Positions 9,487 through 18,848 of a DNA stretch of 64,000 bases are shown in pieces. The number at the start of each line of letters is the position of its first letter. The first letter of the stretch is position 1. A program made the position numbers and the translations under genes. Where the stretch lies: positions 1-64,000 of the forward strand of contig JAFGLZ010000225.1 in assembly GCA_016927755.1 (NCBI GenBank), given 5' to 3'. A model generated the notes under the pieces. It did not search any database. It saw only the letters and a list, made by a program, of their open reading frames with translations, and was not told the DNA's origin. This stretch comes from Phycisphaerae bacterium (GTDB lineage: Bacteria > Planctomycetota > Phycisphaerae > UBA1845 > JAFGLZ01).

Positions 9487-12231
9487 TCAGTCATCGTCGT
9501 CGCCGACTGTGTCGACGGCCCAGGCGGGATAGGGTTCCGCCGAGCCTCGCATCGCTCGCCAGAGAATGCGGTTCAGTTCATCCTCGGGCGCCCGGTCGAC
9601 CTCATCGAAGTTCATCTTGGCCGAGGCGATGGCATCGGCCCGTTGCTGCGGATCCGCGATCGCTTGCGGCGTGGGGTTCATCTGGTCCAGCGGCACCGAG
9701 TTGGGCAGGCATTCGTAGGGCGCGAAGTCCGGCGTCTCGGTGAAACAATCTCGCATCGGCGGCGCCGCCGCGTCGAACTGGTTCATCGGCGCGAGTCCCA
9801 GGATCTGCTCGATCGTCCTCAGCAGGCAAACCGTGTTGTACTGCGTGCTCACCACCGCCCTACGACGCGCGTATGGACTCACGACGTAGGCGGTCGTGCG
9901 GTAGCCGCTAACATGGTCCCAGCCGTTCTGCGGGTCGTCCTCGATGGCCAGAATGGCCATCTCCTTCCAGAATCGCGAGTGGCTGAAGCCTTCGACCAGC
10001 CGCCCGAACGCCAGATCGTTGTCGGCTACCTGCGCCGCGGGCGTGGGGTAGTGCGCCTTCGTCCCGCTGGTGTGGTCGTCGGGCAGGCAGACGATTGTCA
10101 GGGCGGGGAATCTTCCCTCTTGCTCGAAGCGGCGAAGGTCCCGGAGGATGACGTCGGCACGGTACTGGTCCGGAACATTCATGCTCCAGCCCACGTAGTC
10201 GGTCGGAGCGTGCGACCGCAGCGACGGGATCAAGGGTTCACACTCGAAGGTGACCTCGTTGCTCTTGCCCTGCCATGTCCGGTAACAGGCGAGGAAGTCG
10301 GGCTCGCCCTGGCGGCCGGCGTCGCGCCATCGCACCCGCGGCCCCATGAACTCACCGTAGTCGCGCAGGAGCAGCCCCCGGGCCAGCACTCGATCCCAGA
10401 TGAACCCGGCCGGCGAGTAGGCCAGGGCGTCCGCGCTGTCCCTGCCCATGACGTCCGGGTAGCTCCGCGGAAAACCGGCAAAGAGCTTTTCCATGTAGTC
10501 GGTCGCGAACGCGCTGGTGCTCCACTGGTGCCCGTCGGCACTGAGGATGCCCGCACAATAGGTGTTGTCCAGGAGCACGAAGTCGGCCACCAGTTTGTGC
10601 TGATTGGGCGTGATCTTCTCGCCGAAGATGCAGAGTCGTGGGTTGCCATTGCCCCGTGCCACGTCTCCCAATACCTGGTCGTAGGTGCGGTTCTCCTTGA
10701 TGATGTAGACGATGTGCTTGATGGGGCTCGGCTCGCCGATTCGCTCGGGGACGGCCCGCGGGGGCTGGGCCTTCCGCGGCGGCAACTGCGCCGCCTCTAT
10801 CGCCGGCCGGCGAAGGTTGTTCCAGACGGCTTGCGAGTGGCCGGCAAGAGCGTCGTTCGCGGGCAGGGGTACGAGCGATACCGATCCGTGCCACTGCCGA
10901 GAGTTGTAGCCTTCGGCGCCGATGTAGGGCGGTTCCTTCAGCGGCGTGGGCGAAACAGAAAACCCCTTCAAATTGGCGACGCAAAGCTGCCGGCGGAGGG
11001 TGTCCAAAGCGATCGCCGCGGGAAACCAACCGACCGGAAAGAGTCCTACGAGTCTGGATCGCCGCTCGCCGGGGGCGAAGGCGATCACGCCGATGGCGTT
11101 CTGCGTGCCGTTGGCCACATACAGGGTCCGGCCGTCGGGAGCGAATGCCAGGGCATTGGGCGTCGCGCCCACCAGTTCGCTCGGTTTGGGCTTCGCCCAA
11201 ATCGTCTCAACGACCCGATCGGTGCTCGTCTCGATCACGCTCAGGTTGTCGCTGGCGGCGTTGGCGCAAACCACAAACGCCCCGTCGGGTGAGACCGCCA
11301 GCGCCGAGGCGTGCAGGCGGGTCGGGATTTCCTCCTGCTTCCCCGATGCCAAGTCGACGACCGTCACGCTTCCGTCGCTGGCCACGTAGTGCACCGGGTC
11401 GACCCGCGCCAGGGTGCCGCGCCCGGCGGGACCGGTGAGATCGTCCCGGGCGGGTCGTCGACCGCCCCAATTGGATACATAAGCCTTGCCCCGGACCAGC
11501 ACCACGTCATAAGGCGCGACCCCCGTGTCAAATCGCCGCACCACGTCGCCCGATTCCGTGTCGATCTCCAGCAGCGTGTTGGTGAGATTGCCGCACACGT
11601 ACAGACGCTTTCCGTCCGGGCTCAGGGCCAGTCCGCTGGGGATCTCGGCCTTTCGCTGCAGACCCTTGGCCTCCGGCAACGGGATGCTGCGCAGGCCCTT
11701 GACCCGCCCTTTGTTGTCGACTTCAAAGACCTTGATGTCGCCCTCGACGTTGCTCAGGTAGATCCGTCGGCCGTCGCCCGAGAAGATCAACCCGGTGAAG
11801 CTCACCTGGCTTTTCGCCGCGGCCTCCAACTGTCGGGGCGAGACGGGCGAGTTCGGTGCGGCCCCGGCAATGGGCAATGCCACTCGGTCTATCACCTCGG
11901 CCGTGTCGGGATTGACTACTACCAGTTCGTTGGTCTTGCCCGTCACAACCAGGATCCGCCCGTCAGGCGAAAGCACCAGCGCCTGCGGCCTCATGCCGGG
12001 CATCTCGATCTGCCGTCCCATAGGCGTGATCGTCTGCGACACCGGCAGCACCGCCCGATTGCGTCCATGCCATCCGACCGTCTCCTGCGAATCCTTGGCG
12101 GGCGGCTTCGCCGGTGTATCCGGGTTACCCGCGGCCCGGGCCAGCCCGCTGGCGCAACAAACCAGAACGACGCTCGGCACCGACGTGCGAAATGTGGACC
12201 CCGCTAGTCTCTCTTCGATCCGTCTGTTCAT
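9487..12231 (-). CDS. YncE-type beta-propeller / phosphoesterase fusion protein
   Basis: 914 aa. After a signal peptide (about 1-34) comes a YVTN/YncE-type propeller at about 60-470 (repeats such as LSPDGRILVVTGK, LSPDGKRLYVCGN, VSPDGAFVVCANA, FAPDGRTLYVANG), then a PF04185-type phosphoesterase domain at about 510-890 with the characteristic KENRTYDQ segment and later AILAIEDDPQNGWDHVSGYR. Family members with this fusion are periplasmic or secreted; the alkaline-phosphatase-fold domain (phospholipase C/acid phosphatase group) hydrolyses phosphoesters, and the propeller may bind the surface or substrate. The substrate is unknown. The start is supported by GGAG 8 nt upstream. Confidence 0.85.
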   Translation of the reverse strand: MNRRIEERLAGSTFRTSVPSVVLVCCASGLARAAGNPDTPAKPPAKDSQETVGWHGRNRAVLPVSQTITPMGRQIEMPGMRPQALVLSPDGRILVVTGKTNELVVVNPDTAEVIDRVALPIAGAAPNSPVSPRQLEAAAKSQVSFTGLIFSGDGRRIYLSNVEGDIKVFEVDNKGRVKGLRSIPLPEAKGLQRKAEIPSGLALSPDGKRLYVCGNLTNTLLEIDTESGDVVRRFDTGVAPYDVVLVRGKAYVSNWGGRRPARDDLTGPAGRGTLARVDPVHYVASDGSVTVVDLASGKQEEIPTRLHASALAVSPDGAFVVCANAASDNLSVIETSTDRVVETIWAKPKPSELVGATPNALAFAPDGRTLYVANGTQNAIGVIAFAPGERRSRLVGLFPVGWFPAAIALDTLRRQLCVANLKGFSVSPTPLKEPPYIGAEGYNSRQWHGSVSLVPLPANDALAGHSQAVWNNLRRPAIEAAQLPPRKAQPPRAVPERIGEPSPIKHIVYIIKENRTYDQVLGDVARGNGNPRLCIFGEKITPNQHKLVADFVLLDNTYCAGILSADGHQWSTSAFATDYMEKLFAGFPRSYPDVMGRDSADALAYSPAGFIWDRVLARGLLLRDYGEFMGPRVRWRDAGRQGEPDFLACYRTWQGKSNEVTFECEPLIPSLRSHAPTDYVGWSMNVPDQYRADVILRDLRRFEQEGRFPALTIVCLPDDHTSGTKAHYPTPAAQVADNDLAFGRLVEGFSHSRFWKEMAILAIEDDPQNGWDHVSGYRTTAYVVSPYARRRAVVSTQYNTVCLLRTIEQILGLAPMNQFDAAAPPMRDCFTETPDFAPYECLPNSVPLDQMNPTPQAIADPQQRADAIASAKMNFDEVDRAPEDELNRILWRAMRGSAEPYPAWAVDTVGDDDD

Positions 12232-12373
12232 CGAATGCTCCGAATCGACTGATGGGAGTATTGACTCCGGATGGGGCGGCAGCGAGGGACATAAGAGGGG
12301 ATACTCTGCTCTTCCGCGCGTGCCTTATTCGATCCTCGCCCTTCCGCGGTTGCCGGCAACACGCCGTCCCGGA

Positions 12374-12767
12374 CTCCAGATTGACCGCTGCTGATTCCTT
12401 GGCGCTGGGTGCGGTCCATCTGGTAGACGATGTGGGGCGTCCATCGCAGGTGCGCGATCGAGCTGATCCCACCCGCGAACGCCGCCCGCATCAAACGCAT
12501 GGCGACATCGGCAAACGAGCGGTCCCCTCCGAGCCGATGCGCCACGAACAACATCTCGGCCGTCATGTCGTTGTGGGCGGTCGAACCCGTCGTCTTCGGG
12601 CACGACGTATAGCGAAACCCATTGGCCGATTCGACCCACAGCTCCTTGACGGCCTGCCTGACGCCGTTGAGGATCGTCTCGGCACGTGCCGCTGAAGGCC
12701 CTCTCGCCGCACACGCATAGACGACCGTGCCCAATATGAACGAGTCGAGCCGACGCCGTCGTTTCAT
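12374..12767 (-). pseudogene. C-terminal remnant of an alpha/alpha-toroid secreted protein
   Basis: The frame contains protein-like sequence (LDSFILGTVVYAC, TAHNDMTAEMLFVAHRLGGD, FADVAMRLMRAAFAGGISS, IAHLRWTPHIVYQMD) typical of the last helices of an (alpha/alpha)-barrel polysaccharide lyase or hydrolase. There is no matching N-terminal part upstream, where a copy of an unrelated small gene (12804-13064) lies instead, and the first residues look frameshifted. I read it as a truncated relic rather than an active gene; assignment to a specific family is not possible. Confidence 0.45.
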
Positions 12768-12803
12768 ACGTGCCCTCCCCCAGTAATGGTACCACCTTCA
12801 ATG

Positions 12804-13064
12804 TCAGTCCGACATTCCTGCCGATCTCCGATGTGGGCGGGACGGAGCCGGGCCTCGATACCAGCCACGCCTCCTGCCAACCCCGCGCCGCTGCCTCCTT
12901 CCAATCCGCCATGCAGCCCGGTACCACTCCCGCCTGAACCACTTGTCCCAGGCAGGCCGCTTCGCGTTCCTGATAGCTCGCTCAATCCCGTCGTGCTGCT
13001 CCGCCAGCCACACCGCTTCCGCGTGCGCCGAAAGCGCATCATCGAGTGGGTTCAGCAGGGTCAT
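12804..13064 (-). CDS. small unknown protein, family copy 2 (86 aa)
   Basis: Related to the 555-773 protein: MTLLNPLDDALSAHAEAVW here against MSPLDDAIAAHARTLW there, and WDKWFRREWYRAAWRIG against LDRWFRRMWYRGTWRIG. The N-terminal Met at 13064 is chosen because it aligns with the start of copy 1. The tail is longer and arginine-rich. Function unknown; conservation of the amphipathic helix and WFRR.WYR segment between diverged copies indicates that it is or was translated. Confidence 0.5.
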   Translation of the reverse strand: MTLLNPLDDALSAHAEAVWLAEQHDGIERAIRNAKRPAWDKWFRREWYRAAWRIGRRQRRGVGRRRGWYRGPAPSRPHRRSAGMSD

Positions 13065-13206
13065 CACCACGACTGCTCCGCCAGGCCAGCGCTTTGTAGG
13101 GCAAACATGGAGAATCCAGACAGGAGCGGCAAACCCCATGGCCACGCCGTGCCGAAGTCGATCTTCCCGGCCATGCGTCGCGGCCCGGCGCTGAGGCCGC
13201 GGCCAC

Positions 13207-14562
13207 CTACGGCACCAACTTCAGTAGGACGCCCTGGCCGGCGACGAGCCAGAGGCCGTGCTTGTGGTCGATGGGCGAAAGCGACGTGTCCTCGGCGGAG
13301 ACGACCTGTACACTGCCGTCGTCCTTGTGTGTCTTGACGTCAAGCCTCGCCGAGGCAGCCAGGCTCAGGTTCACGAGCATCACCCAGGCCGTGCCCTCGG
13401 GACCGGTGAACTCGCCGACCATCACGGGAACGTCGGCCTTGACGGCCTTGACCAGCTTGCCAGGCAGGACGGGCAGCGACTTGACCGGGGGCGGTGACGT
13501 GAAGAACACGCCGGTCGACTCGAGCGTGTTTAGGATCGGGCCGAGCACCTTGATCTGATGGTTGACCATCTGGAGGTATCGCCAAGTCAGCGTCTTCCGT
13601 TCGGACTCGTCGATCGGCGCGTACCCGTAGCCATTGGCGTAGTAAGTGTACCAGCTCACGCCGCGTCCGCCGGCGGCCAGTGTCGTGTAGGCCTGGTAGA
13701 GCAGGTTGGCCGGCGACGGGATCGTCGTGTGGGGGCGGATCTGGTTCGAGGAGACAATGTTCCAGAACGGTAGCCCATGCTTTAGCGCAACGCGGCGGAC
13801 CTCCATGAGATTGGCGTAGTAGCTCGCCGCCATCGCGGCGTCTTTCAGGTCCATGGAGTACTGTACGCGGTAGTTGTCGTAGCTCAGGATATGCGGCTTG
13901 GCCTGCTTGACGAACCGCTCAAGATACTCCGTGTAGCTGTCCGTGTCGAGCTGCGAGATGTCGGGAGCCCCGATGGTGGCGTAGTCGGGGTAGAGGTTGA
14001 TGTACGCGAGCTTGCCCGGGGCGTACTTCTTGACGGCGGCGACGGCCTTGCCCAACGCCGGGAAGAGCGCCGCGCCCGGTTCGTCGATGAGGTAGTAACC
14101 CAAGATGGCCTGGCTGTCGCCGCACCGCTCGACCATCGTCTTGATTCGCTGGTCGATCTCGGCGTCGGAGAGCGTACTCCATTGCTTCCTCGAGATGGCC
14201 CCGGCCTTGGCGTCCGGCAGGACGATCGCCCGCAACCCGAGCTTCTCGCACCGCGGCAGGTCGCTCGGCAGGACGAAGCCGGCGATCGTGAAGTCGCACT
14301 CGGCGATGCTCTCCAGCCCATGCTTGCGGTCGACACCTGGCTTTCTGCCGCCGTGCAGCCGGCCCCACGGCAGGATAGGGAAGAAGTCGTGTGAGCCCAC
14401 GCCGTTGTTGCCTGTCGTCATCGTTCGCGTCCCGGTTGCCGCCTTGCCTTTGTCCTTGCCTCCGGTGGCCGAATCACCGTAAGCGATGGGACCGCCCGCC
14501 ACGGTCAGACAGAGCAGCACGCATTGAACCGCCCATCGGCCACGTGTCCGTGTTCCTGGCAT
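13207..14562 (-). CDS. secreted TIM-barrel protein, putative glycoside hydrolase
   Basis: 451 aa with a signal peptide (MPGTRTRGRWAVQCVLL then AYG) followed by a TIM-barrel-like body: FFPILPWGRLHGG, ECDFTIAGFVLP, LGLRAIVLPDAKA, AILGYYLIDEPGA (an acidic 'DEP' at a strand end, as in clan GH-A-like enzymes), KLAYINLYPDYA, PHILSYDNYR, GLPFWNIVSSNQ, SWYTYYANGYGY, and a C-terminal beta domain. Probably exported carbohydrate-active enzyme; no CAZy family assigned. The internal start at 14562 is chosen over a longer frame because it has AGGGAG upstream and begins the signal peptide; residues upstream look non-coding. Confidence 0.7.
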   Translation of the reverse strand: MPGTRTRGRWAVQCVLLCLTVAGGPIAYGDSATGGKDKGKAATGTRTMTTGNNGVGSHDFFPILPWGRLHGGRKPGVDRKHGLESIAECDFTIAGFVLPSDLPRCEKLGLRAIVLPDAKAGAISRKQWSTLSDAEIDQRIKTMVERCGDSQAILGYYLIDEPGAALFPALGKAVAAVKKYAPGKLAYINLYPDYATIGAPDISQLDTDSYTEYLERFVKQAKPHILSYDNYRVQYSMDLKDAAMAASYYANLMEVRRVALKHGLPFWNIVSSNQIRPHTTIPSPANLLYQAYTTLAAGGRGVSWYTYYANGYGYAPIDESERKTLTWRYLQMVNHQIKVLGPILNTLESTGVFFTSPPPVKSLPVLPGKLVKAVKADVPVMVGEFTGPEGTAWVMLVNLSLAASARLDVKTHKDDGSVQVVSAEDTSLSPIDHKHGLWLVAGQGVLLKLVP

Positions 14563-14918
14563 AATCGACTCCCTGTGATGACCGCCCAAGGCGCCGTTTC
14601 CGTTGTGGAAGCGACGACGAGGAAACCCATGGTGGTCGTCTCGATGGTCTTGCCGCTCTTGCCCATGAGCGGCATCTCCGTTTGAGCCAACCTTTCCCAT
14701 ATGACATTGCCCGGATACGTCGCCGAGTCGTGTGCGGCTATTGTACGGCGCTCCGCCCCTGCTGTGCCTACCTCTTACGGACTTCTTTCCCCGTACGGGA
14801 CGCTCCCGGGAACGGCCCGTCTGTTTCGCTCCCCGTCTCGCTACCACCTGCACCGTATCGCGAACGCCCTCTCCTTTATTGCGGCCACACTGTGCTCTTT
14901 CGCCTCGGGAGGGAACTG
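14563..14918. other. divergent intergenic region
   Basis: Separates the minus-strand TIM-barrel gene from the plus-strand integration module. Short frames here have no convincing protein character. It must contain promoters for both directions, but no clear -35/-10 pair stands out. GGGAGGG ends just before the ATG at 14919. Confidence 0.35.
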
Positions 14919-15224
14919 ATGAACACTCCGAGCATCAGAACCACCATGGCCACTCCAAGGAGCGTCTCTAACATCACGAAGAAGGCTGCCGCCCGTTACG
15001 ATACGGCGAAGGTCACGCTACTGGTCTCGATTTGTAGGGAGCTACATCGAGAGGAGGGCCCGAAGCCCTTTCGACTGGGCTACAGGACGGCGGGACGGTG
15101 CGTTGGCGTCGGCAAGAACGAGGCCGGCAGGATGCTTAAGATGCTTGTGGCCGATGGAATTCTAGAGCTTGTGGTGAAAGGCGGGCAGGGAAAGGACTCT
15201 CGCTACCTGTATGTTGCGGACTGA
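14919..15224 (+). CDS. small winged-helix DNA-binding protein of an integrative element
   Basis: 101 aa. The C-terminal half reads as a winged helix: CVGVGKNEAGRMLKMLVADGILE (recognition helix and wing) then GKDSRYLYVAD, a pattern common in replication/excision control proteins of planctomycete integrative elements (recalled, not searched). The N-terminal half contains helices (AKVTLLVSICRELHRE). The start at 14919 is chosen for the GGGAGGG site 5 nt upstream. It is the first of three same-strand genes with the XRE-like gene and the integrase, suggesting control of integration or excision. Confidence 0.6.
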   Translation: MNTPSIRTTMATPRSVSNITKKAAARYDTAKVTLLVSICRELHREEGPKPFRLGYRTAGRCVGVGKNEAGRMLKMLVADGILELVVKGGQGKDSRYLYVAD

Positions 15225-15277
15225 AGAACGGGCTACATGCCATTTGACACGTATCCAAACATAGGGTGTCTCTGAGC

Positions 15278-15496
15278 ATGAGCAAGTCCAAGCCGAAATC
15301 CTTCTCTGATGTGATGCGCGATGCGATTCGCAGGGACGGCCGATCCATCTACCGCCTGGCCCTCGACTGTGGGGTGAATCAGGCGATGCTTGGCCGGTTC
15401 ATGCGAGAGGAGCGCGGCTTGAACCTGGACACGGCGGAGAAGGTTTGCCGGGCGCTGGGGCTGGAGCTGCGCCCGGTGAAACGAAAGGAAACGTGA
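15278..15496 (+). CDS. XRE/Cro-like helix-turn-helix protein
   Basis: 72-aa protein with a compact HTH: IYRLALDCGVNQAMLGRFMREERGLNLDTAEKVCRALGLEL, split here as IYRLALDCGVNQAMLGRF and NLDTAEKVCRALGLEL, matching the five-helix Cro/C1-type fold. It ends 3 nt before the integrase ATG, so the two are almost certainly cotranscribed; a repressor or excision-control role is inferred. The ATG at 15278 is preferred over a GTG at 15266. Confidence 0.7.
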   Translation: MSKSKPKSFSDVMRDAIRRDGRSIYRLALDCGVNQAMLGRFMREERGLNLDTAEKVCRALGLELRPVKRKET

Positions 15497-15499
15497 CAG

Positions 15500-16924
15500 A
15501 TGCGAGTGTACAAGCCGAGACCGACATCGAAGACCTGGCGGGCGGAAGTCCGCGACGAAAACGGCAGGCCGATCCGCGTCGGGGGCTTCAAGGACAAGAA
15601 GGCCACCGAGGAAATCGGACGGCGCGTCGAAAGGCTCGTGACGATTCGCGCGGCCAGCCAAGAGTTGGACACCGATATGGTCCGGTGGCTGGAAACCATG
15701 CCGGTCAAGCTGCGGAAGCGTCTCGGCGAGCTGGGGTTGCTGAACGTCCGAACGGTAGCGGCCAGCAAGCCGCTCTCCGACCACATCGAAGATTGGCGGA
15801 AGGGGATGCTGTCGAAGGGCAACACGTCCAAGCACGTCAATCTTGTGGCGGGCCGGGCCCAGCGGGTTCTGGATGCCTGCGGCTTTCGATTCTGGAGTGA
15901 GATCCAGGCGGCTCCGGTGCAGGCCCACATCGGAGACCTGCACCAGAGCGGCAAGAGCATCCGGACGGCCAATTTCCACTTGCAGGCGGTTCGGCAGTTC
16001 TGCCGGTGGATGGTACGGGAGCGTCGGGCATTTCAGAATCCGCTCGTGCATCTGCAAGGCGACAACCCCCGCAAAGACCCGAAGCGAGTCCGGCGGGCGC
16101 TCTCGGCAGATGAGTTCCGGCAACTCCTGAAGACTACCGAGGCCGGGCCGATCCGCTACGGCATGACCGGGCCGGAAAGAGCAATGCTGTATTGGCTCGC
16201 ATCCGAGACCGGACTGCGAGCCAATGAGCTGCGCACCCTGACCCGGGGGGGGGTTCGAGCTGGACGATGAAGAGCCCACGGTAACGGTGGCGGCGGCTTA
16301 CTCCAAGCATCGACGCGATGACGTGCTACCCTTGCGGGCCGATACGGTGTCCGAGCTGAAGACCTTCCTTGAGAACAAGCTCCCCATGGCGCAGGCCTTC
16401 AACGTGCCCGAGCGGACGGCCAGCATGCTCCGGGCCGATCTGGTGGTGGGGCGCAAGGAATGGATGGCGGACGCCAAAACGCCCGAGGAACGGCGTAAAC
16501 GACGCAAGACGGACTTCCTGCGGTTCCGGGACCGATCGGGACGCGTCTTTGACTTCCACGCCCTGCGAGGGCAGCTAGCCAGCAACTTGGCGGCAGGGGG
16601 GGTGCATCCCAAGGTTGCACAGGAGCTGCTCCGGCACAGCACCATCGCCTTGACGATGGACATCTACACGCACACCCCACGGGGCAGCTTGACGGCGGCG
16701 TTGGATGTGCTGCCCGACCTTTCCACGCCCGAGGCCAGCCCGGCCAGGGCGACGGGGACCGACAACGCCACGACAGCAGAAGCGGGGTCCTTGCCAGTGG
16801 GCGCGACGGGGCTCAAGACAGTTCAAGACGGTGCATCGGAGTGCGCGGAAGGGGAGAAGTACCACCAAAGCGAAACTCCCGAGAAACCTTGGAAAAACCA
16901 AGGATTTCGGGGGTCTTCCGATGA
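15500..16924 (+). pseudogene. tyrosine recombinase/integrase, frameshifted
   Basis: Phage-type integrase. N-terminal arm-binding and SAM-like core-binding region (about 1-190), then the catalytic domain. Catalytic residues are visible: Arg in TGLRANELRTL (before the break), HALR (16558 region), His in LLRHSTIALT and Tyr in DIYTH. The frame breaks at a run of nine Gs (16245-16253): as written translation ends soon after TLTRGG; with eight Gs it would continue as TRGGFELDDEEP, the expected family sequence. No stop follows the catalytic domain before the tRNA-like fragment at 16925; the frame runs on to 17669. Either a slippage mutation or a base-call error. It follows the XRE-like gene by 3 nt. 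Confidence 0.8.
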
Positions 16925-16965
16925 GCCACCGCCCGGACTCGAACCGGGAACCTGCGGTTCACAAA
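16925..16965 (-). other. attachment-site remnant: tRNA-Thr 3' fragment, copy 1
   Basis: This 41-nt stretch equals the 3' portion of the tRNA-Thr at 47968-48040 (acceptor 3' strand, T-arm, variable loop and half of the anticodon arm) except for one mismatch at 16960. It sits right after the integrase gene, in the same orientation relative to it as the intact tRNA is to the third integrase remnant. Such 3'-end copies are the usual attL/attR product of integrases that target tRNA genes. Confidence 0.8.
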
Positions 16966-17125
16966 GACGTCACGTCGGTTTTTTCCGTGCGGTTTTCCAA
17001 GGGAATTCCGCGTTCTTCGGGGTGTGGAGGCCAGCGTTATGCCAGGTGACGGCCGGCGGCCGGCCAGATGCTATCCAGCGCCATGCAGAAAGGGGGCGCA
17101 CTTCAGGGCGCACTTGGGCTGCTGA
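16951..17125. repeat. att-flanking direct repeat, copy A (about 175 bp)
   Basis: Aligns with 37771-37922. Shared blocks include the tRNA fragment, AAGGGAA.TCCGCGTT.TT.G, GGGGTGTGGAGGCCAGCG, ATGCCAG, CATGCAGAAAGGGGGCGCA and GGGCGCACTTGGGCTGCTGA; copy A has an extra block of about 22 bp after ATGCCAG. At 17092-17118 it contains two spaced GGGCGCACTT motifs, possible integrase arm-type sites. It is the left end of the neighbouring island by inference. Confidence 0.75.
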
Positions 17126-17388
17126 CTGCCCCGCAGGTTCAGACTTAGACCAGGTGGACGCTACCCGACGCCCCCTCGGGCGCAGAAGCACGTTAGTCCT
17201 TTATCATCAACGAGGACGGAGTCTTCGGGAGGCACAACACTGGACAACCGACGCCTCCGCATATCAGCGCGCGGACGTAGCTGCCTTCCGCACGATCTCG
17301 CAGCCAAGCTCCCGTTGCGCCTCTTCGCCGACCCGGCGAGCAGATCCGCACGCCGCGGATTCTGACGCTCTTTTGGCAGGGCGAGTGG

Positions 17389-18753
17389 ATGCGGGGCAAC
17401 AACCTGCTCCGCCGGTTCTTGCTAACCCATCGCCGGCCGGGTCCAGGCGGCAGGCCGCTGACGCTGCCGATCCTCGTCGGCGCGTGGGGCGGTTCGCCGG
17501 CCACGGATCACTTCAAGACCATCCGCCGAATCACCTCGCGAGAACTGCCCATCGAGCTGTACTGGATCGACGCGGGATGGTTCGGAGGACGGGCACCGTG
17601 GTACAAGCACCCCGGCAACTGGCAGGTCCGCAAGGACCTGTACCCCCAAGGCCTCAAGGCCATCAGTGAACCCCTGCACCGTTCGGGTCGCAAGTTCCTG
17701 CTGTGGTTCGAGCCGCACCGGGTTTGTCAGGGCACGCCCTGGCATGAGTTCAAGGACCGACCCAACTGGCTGCTGGGCCTGAAGGACGGCAATCCCGCAT
17801 ACAAGCAGCGCAACCTGAAATGGGGCATCCCCCATGAGGACCCTCGCTGGGTCGTCTGGGAGAGCCGCCGAAGCCAGATCACTGAGGGCGACCTGCTGTG
17901 GAACATGGGCGAGCCGGCTGCACGACGGTTCCTGACCGATTGGCTCAGCGATCGGATCGCCGAGTTCGGCCTGGACTGGTACCGGGAGGACTTCAACATC
18001 GCCCCGTTGGAGTACTGGCAGGTAGCCGACCCGCCAGACCGCCAGGGCATGACGGAGATCCGCTTCATAGAAGGCCTCTACACCATGTGGGACGAACTCC
18101 TGAGGCGCCATCCGAATCTGGCGATCGACAACTGCGCCAGCGGCGGCCGTCGGATCGATCTCGAGACCATCGGCCGAAGCACCGCGCTGTGGCGGACCGA
18201 CTGGCCCGTCGATGCCATCCACAGGCAGTGCCACACCTTCGGCCTGATGGCTTGGGTGCCCTTGCACATGAGCGCCGGGGCCGTGATGAAGAGGGGCAAC
18301 GAATACGAGATCCGCAGCGCGATGACGGCGGGGCTCAACGTCGTCCTGCCGCCGCAGGACGACGAAGAATCGACTCTCCAGGCCAAGGCGATAATCGAGC
18401 AGTACCGGAGCATCCAGAAGTACTACTACGGCGACTACTATCCTCTGACCGGGTACAGCCAGGCCAAGGACGTTTGGATGGCCTACCAGCTCCACCTGCC
18501 GGAGACTCAGGAGGGTGTGGTGGTCGTTCTTAGGCGCCCGTCAAGCCCGCGCGAGCGCGAAGTGCTCCGGCTCAACGATCTGAACTCGGACACTACCTAT
18601 GACCTGACGAATCTCGACACGGCTCAGACGCAAGCGATCGTTGGCGCCACATTGATGCGCGACGGTCTTGAGGTCACGCTCGGCGGCAAGCCGAGCTCTG
18701 CTCTGATCCGTTACCAGAAGAAGAACCCTAGCAGCCGACAGCTCCCGTATTGA
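17389..18753 (+). pseudogene. 5'-truncated GH36-family alpha-galactosidase
   Basis: 454-aa readable part of a melibiase-like enzyme. Landmarks: IELYWIDAGWFG (family 'D-GWF' strand), LYPQGLKAI, GRKFLLWFEPHRV, FGLDWYREDFNI (nucleophile-region Asp expected in this D-F segment), NCASGGRRIDL, and LWRTDWP (acid/base region). Similarity extends in frame upstream to about 17341 (RTPRILTLFWQGEW) but the N-terminal beta-supersandwich of about 250-300 aa normal in GH36 is missing; att repeat A lies there. The catalytic barrel is complete but the gene has lost its start and probably its promoter. Likely a casualty of island insertion or deletion. Confidence 0.75.
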
Positions 18754-18848
18754 CGTCCTATTGCCTCCTGCGGGTGATGGCCCGCACAATGGTCCCGTCA
18801 ATGATAGGCCCTGGAGATTGCGCCCAACGTCCAGAAGGGAGGCCTCAC

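Noticed and set aside
9643-11292. 549-aa plus-strand open frame
   Set aside because: Shadow of the propeller/phosphoesterase gene, whose motifs (SPDG, KENRTYDQ) are unambiguous on the minus strand.
16287-17669. 460-aa frame as a stand-alone protein
   Set aside because: It is the C-terminal part of the frameshifted integrase plus a read-through tail over the tRNA fragment and a shadow frame of the GH36 gene.
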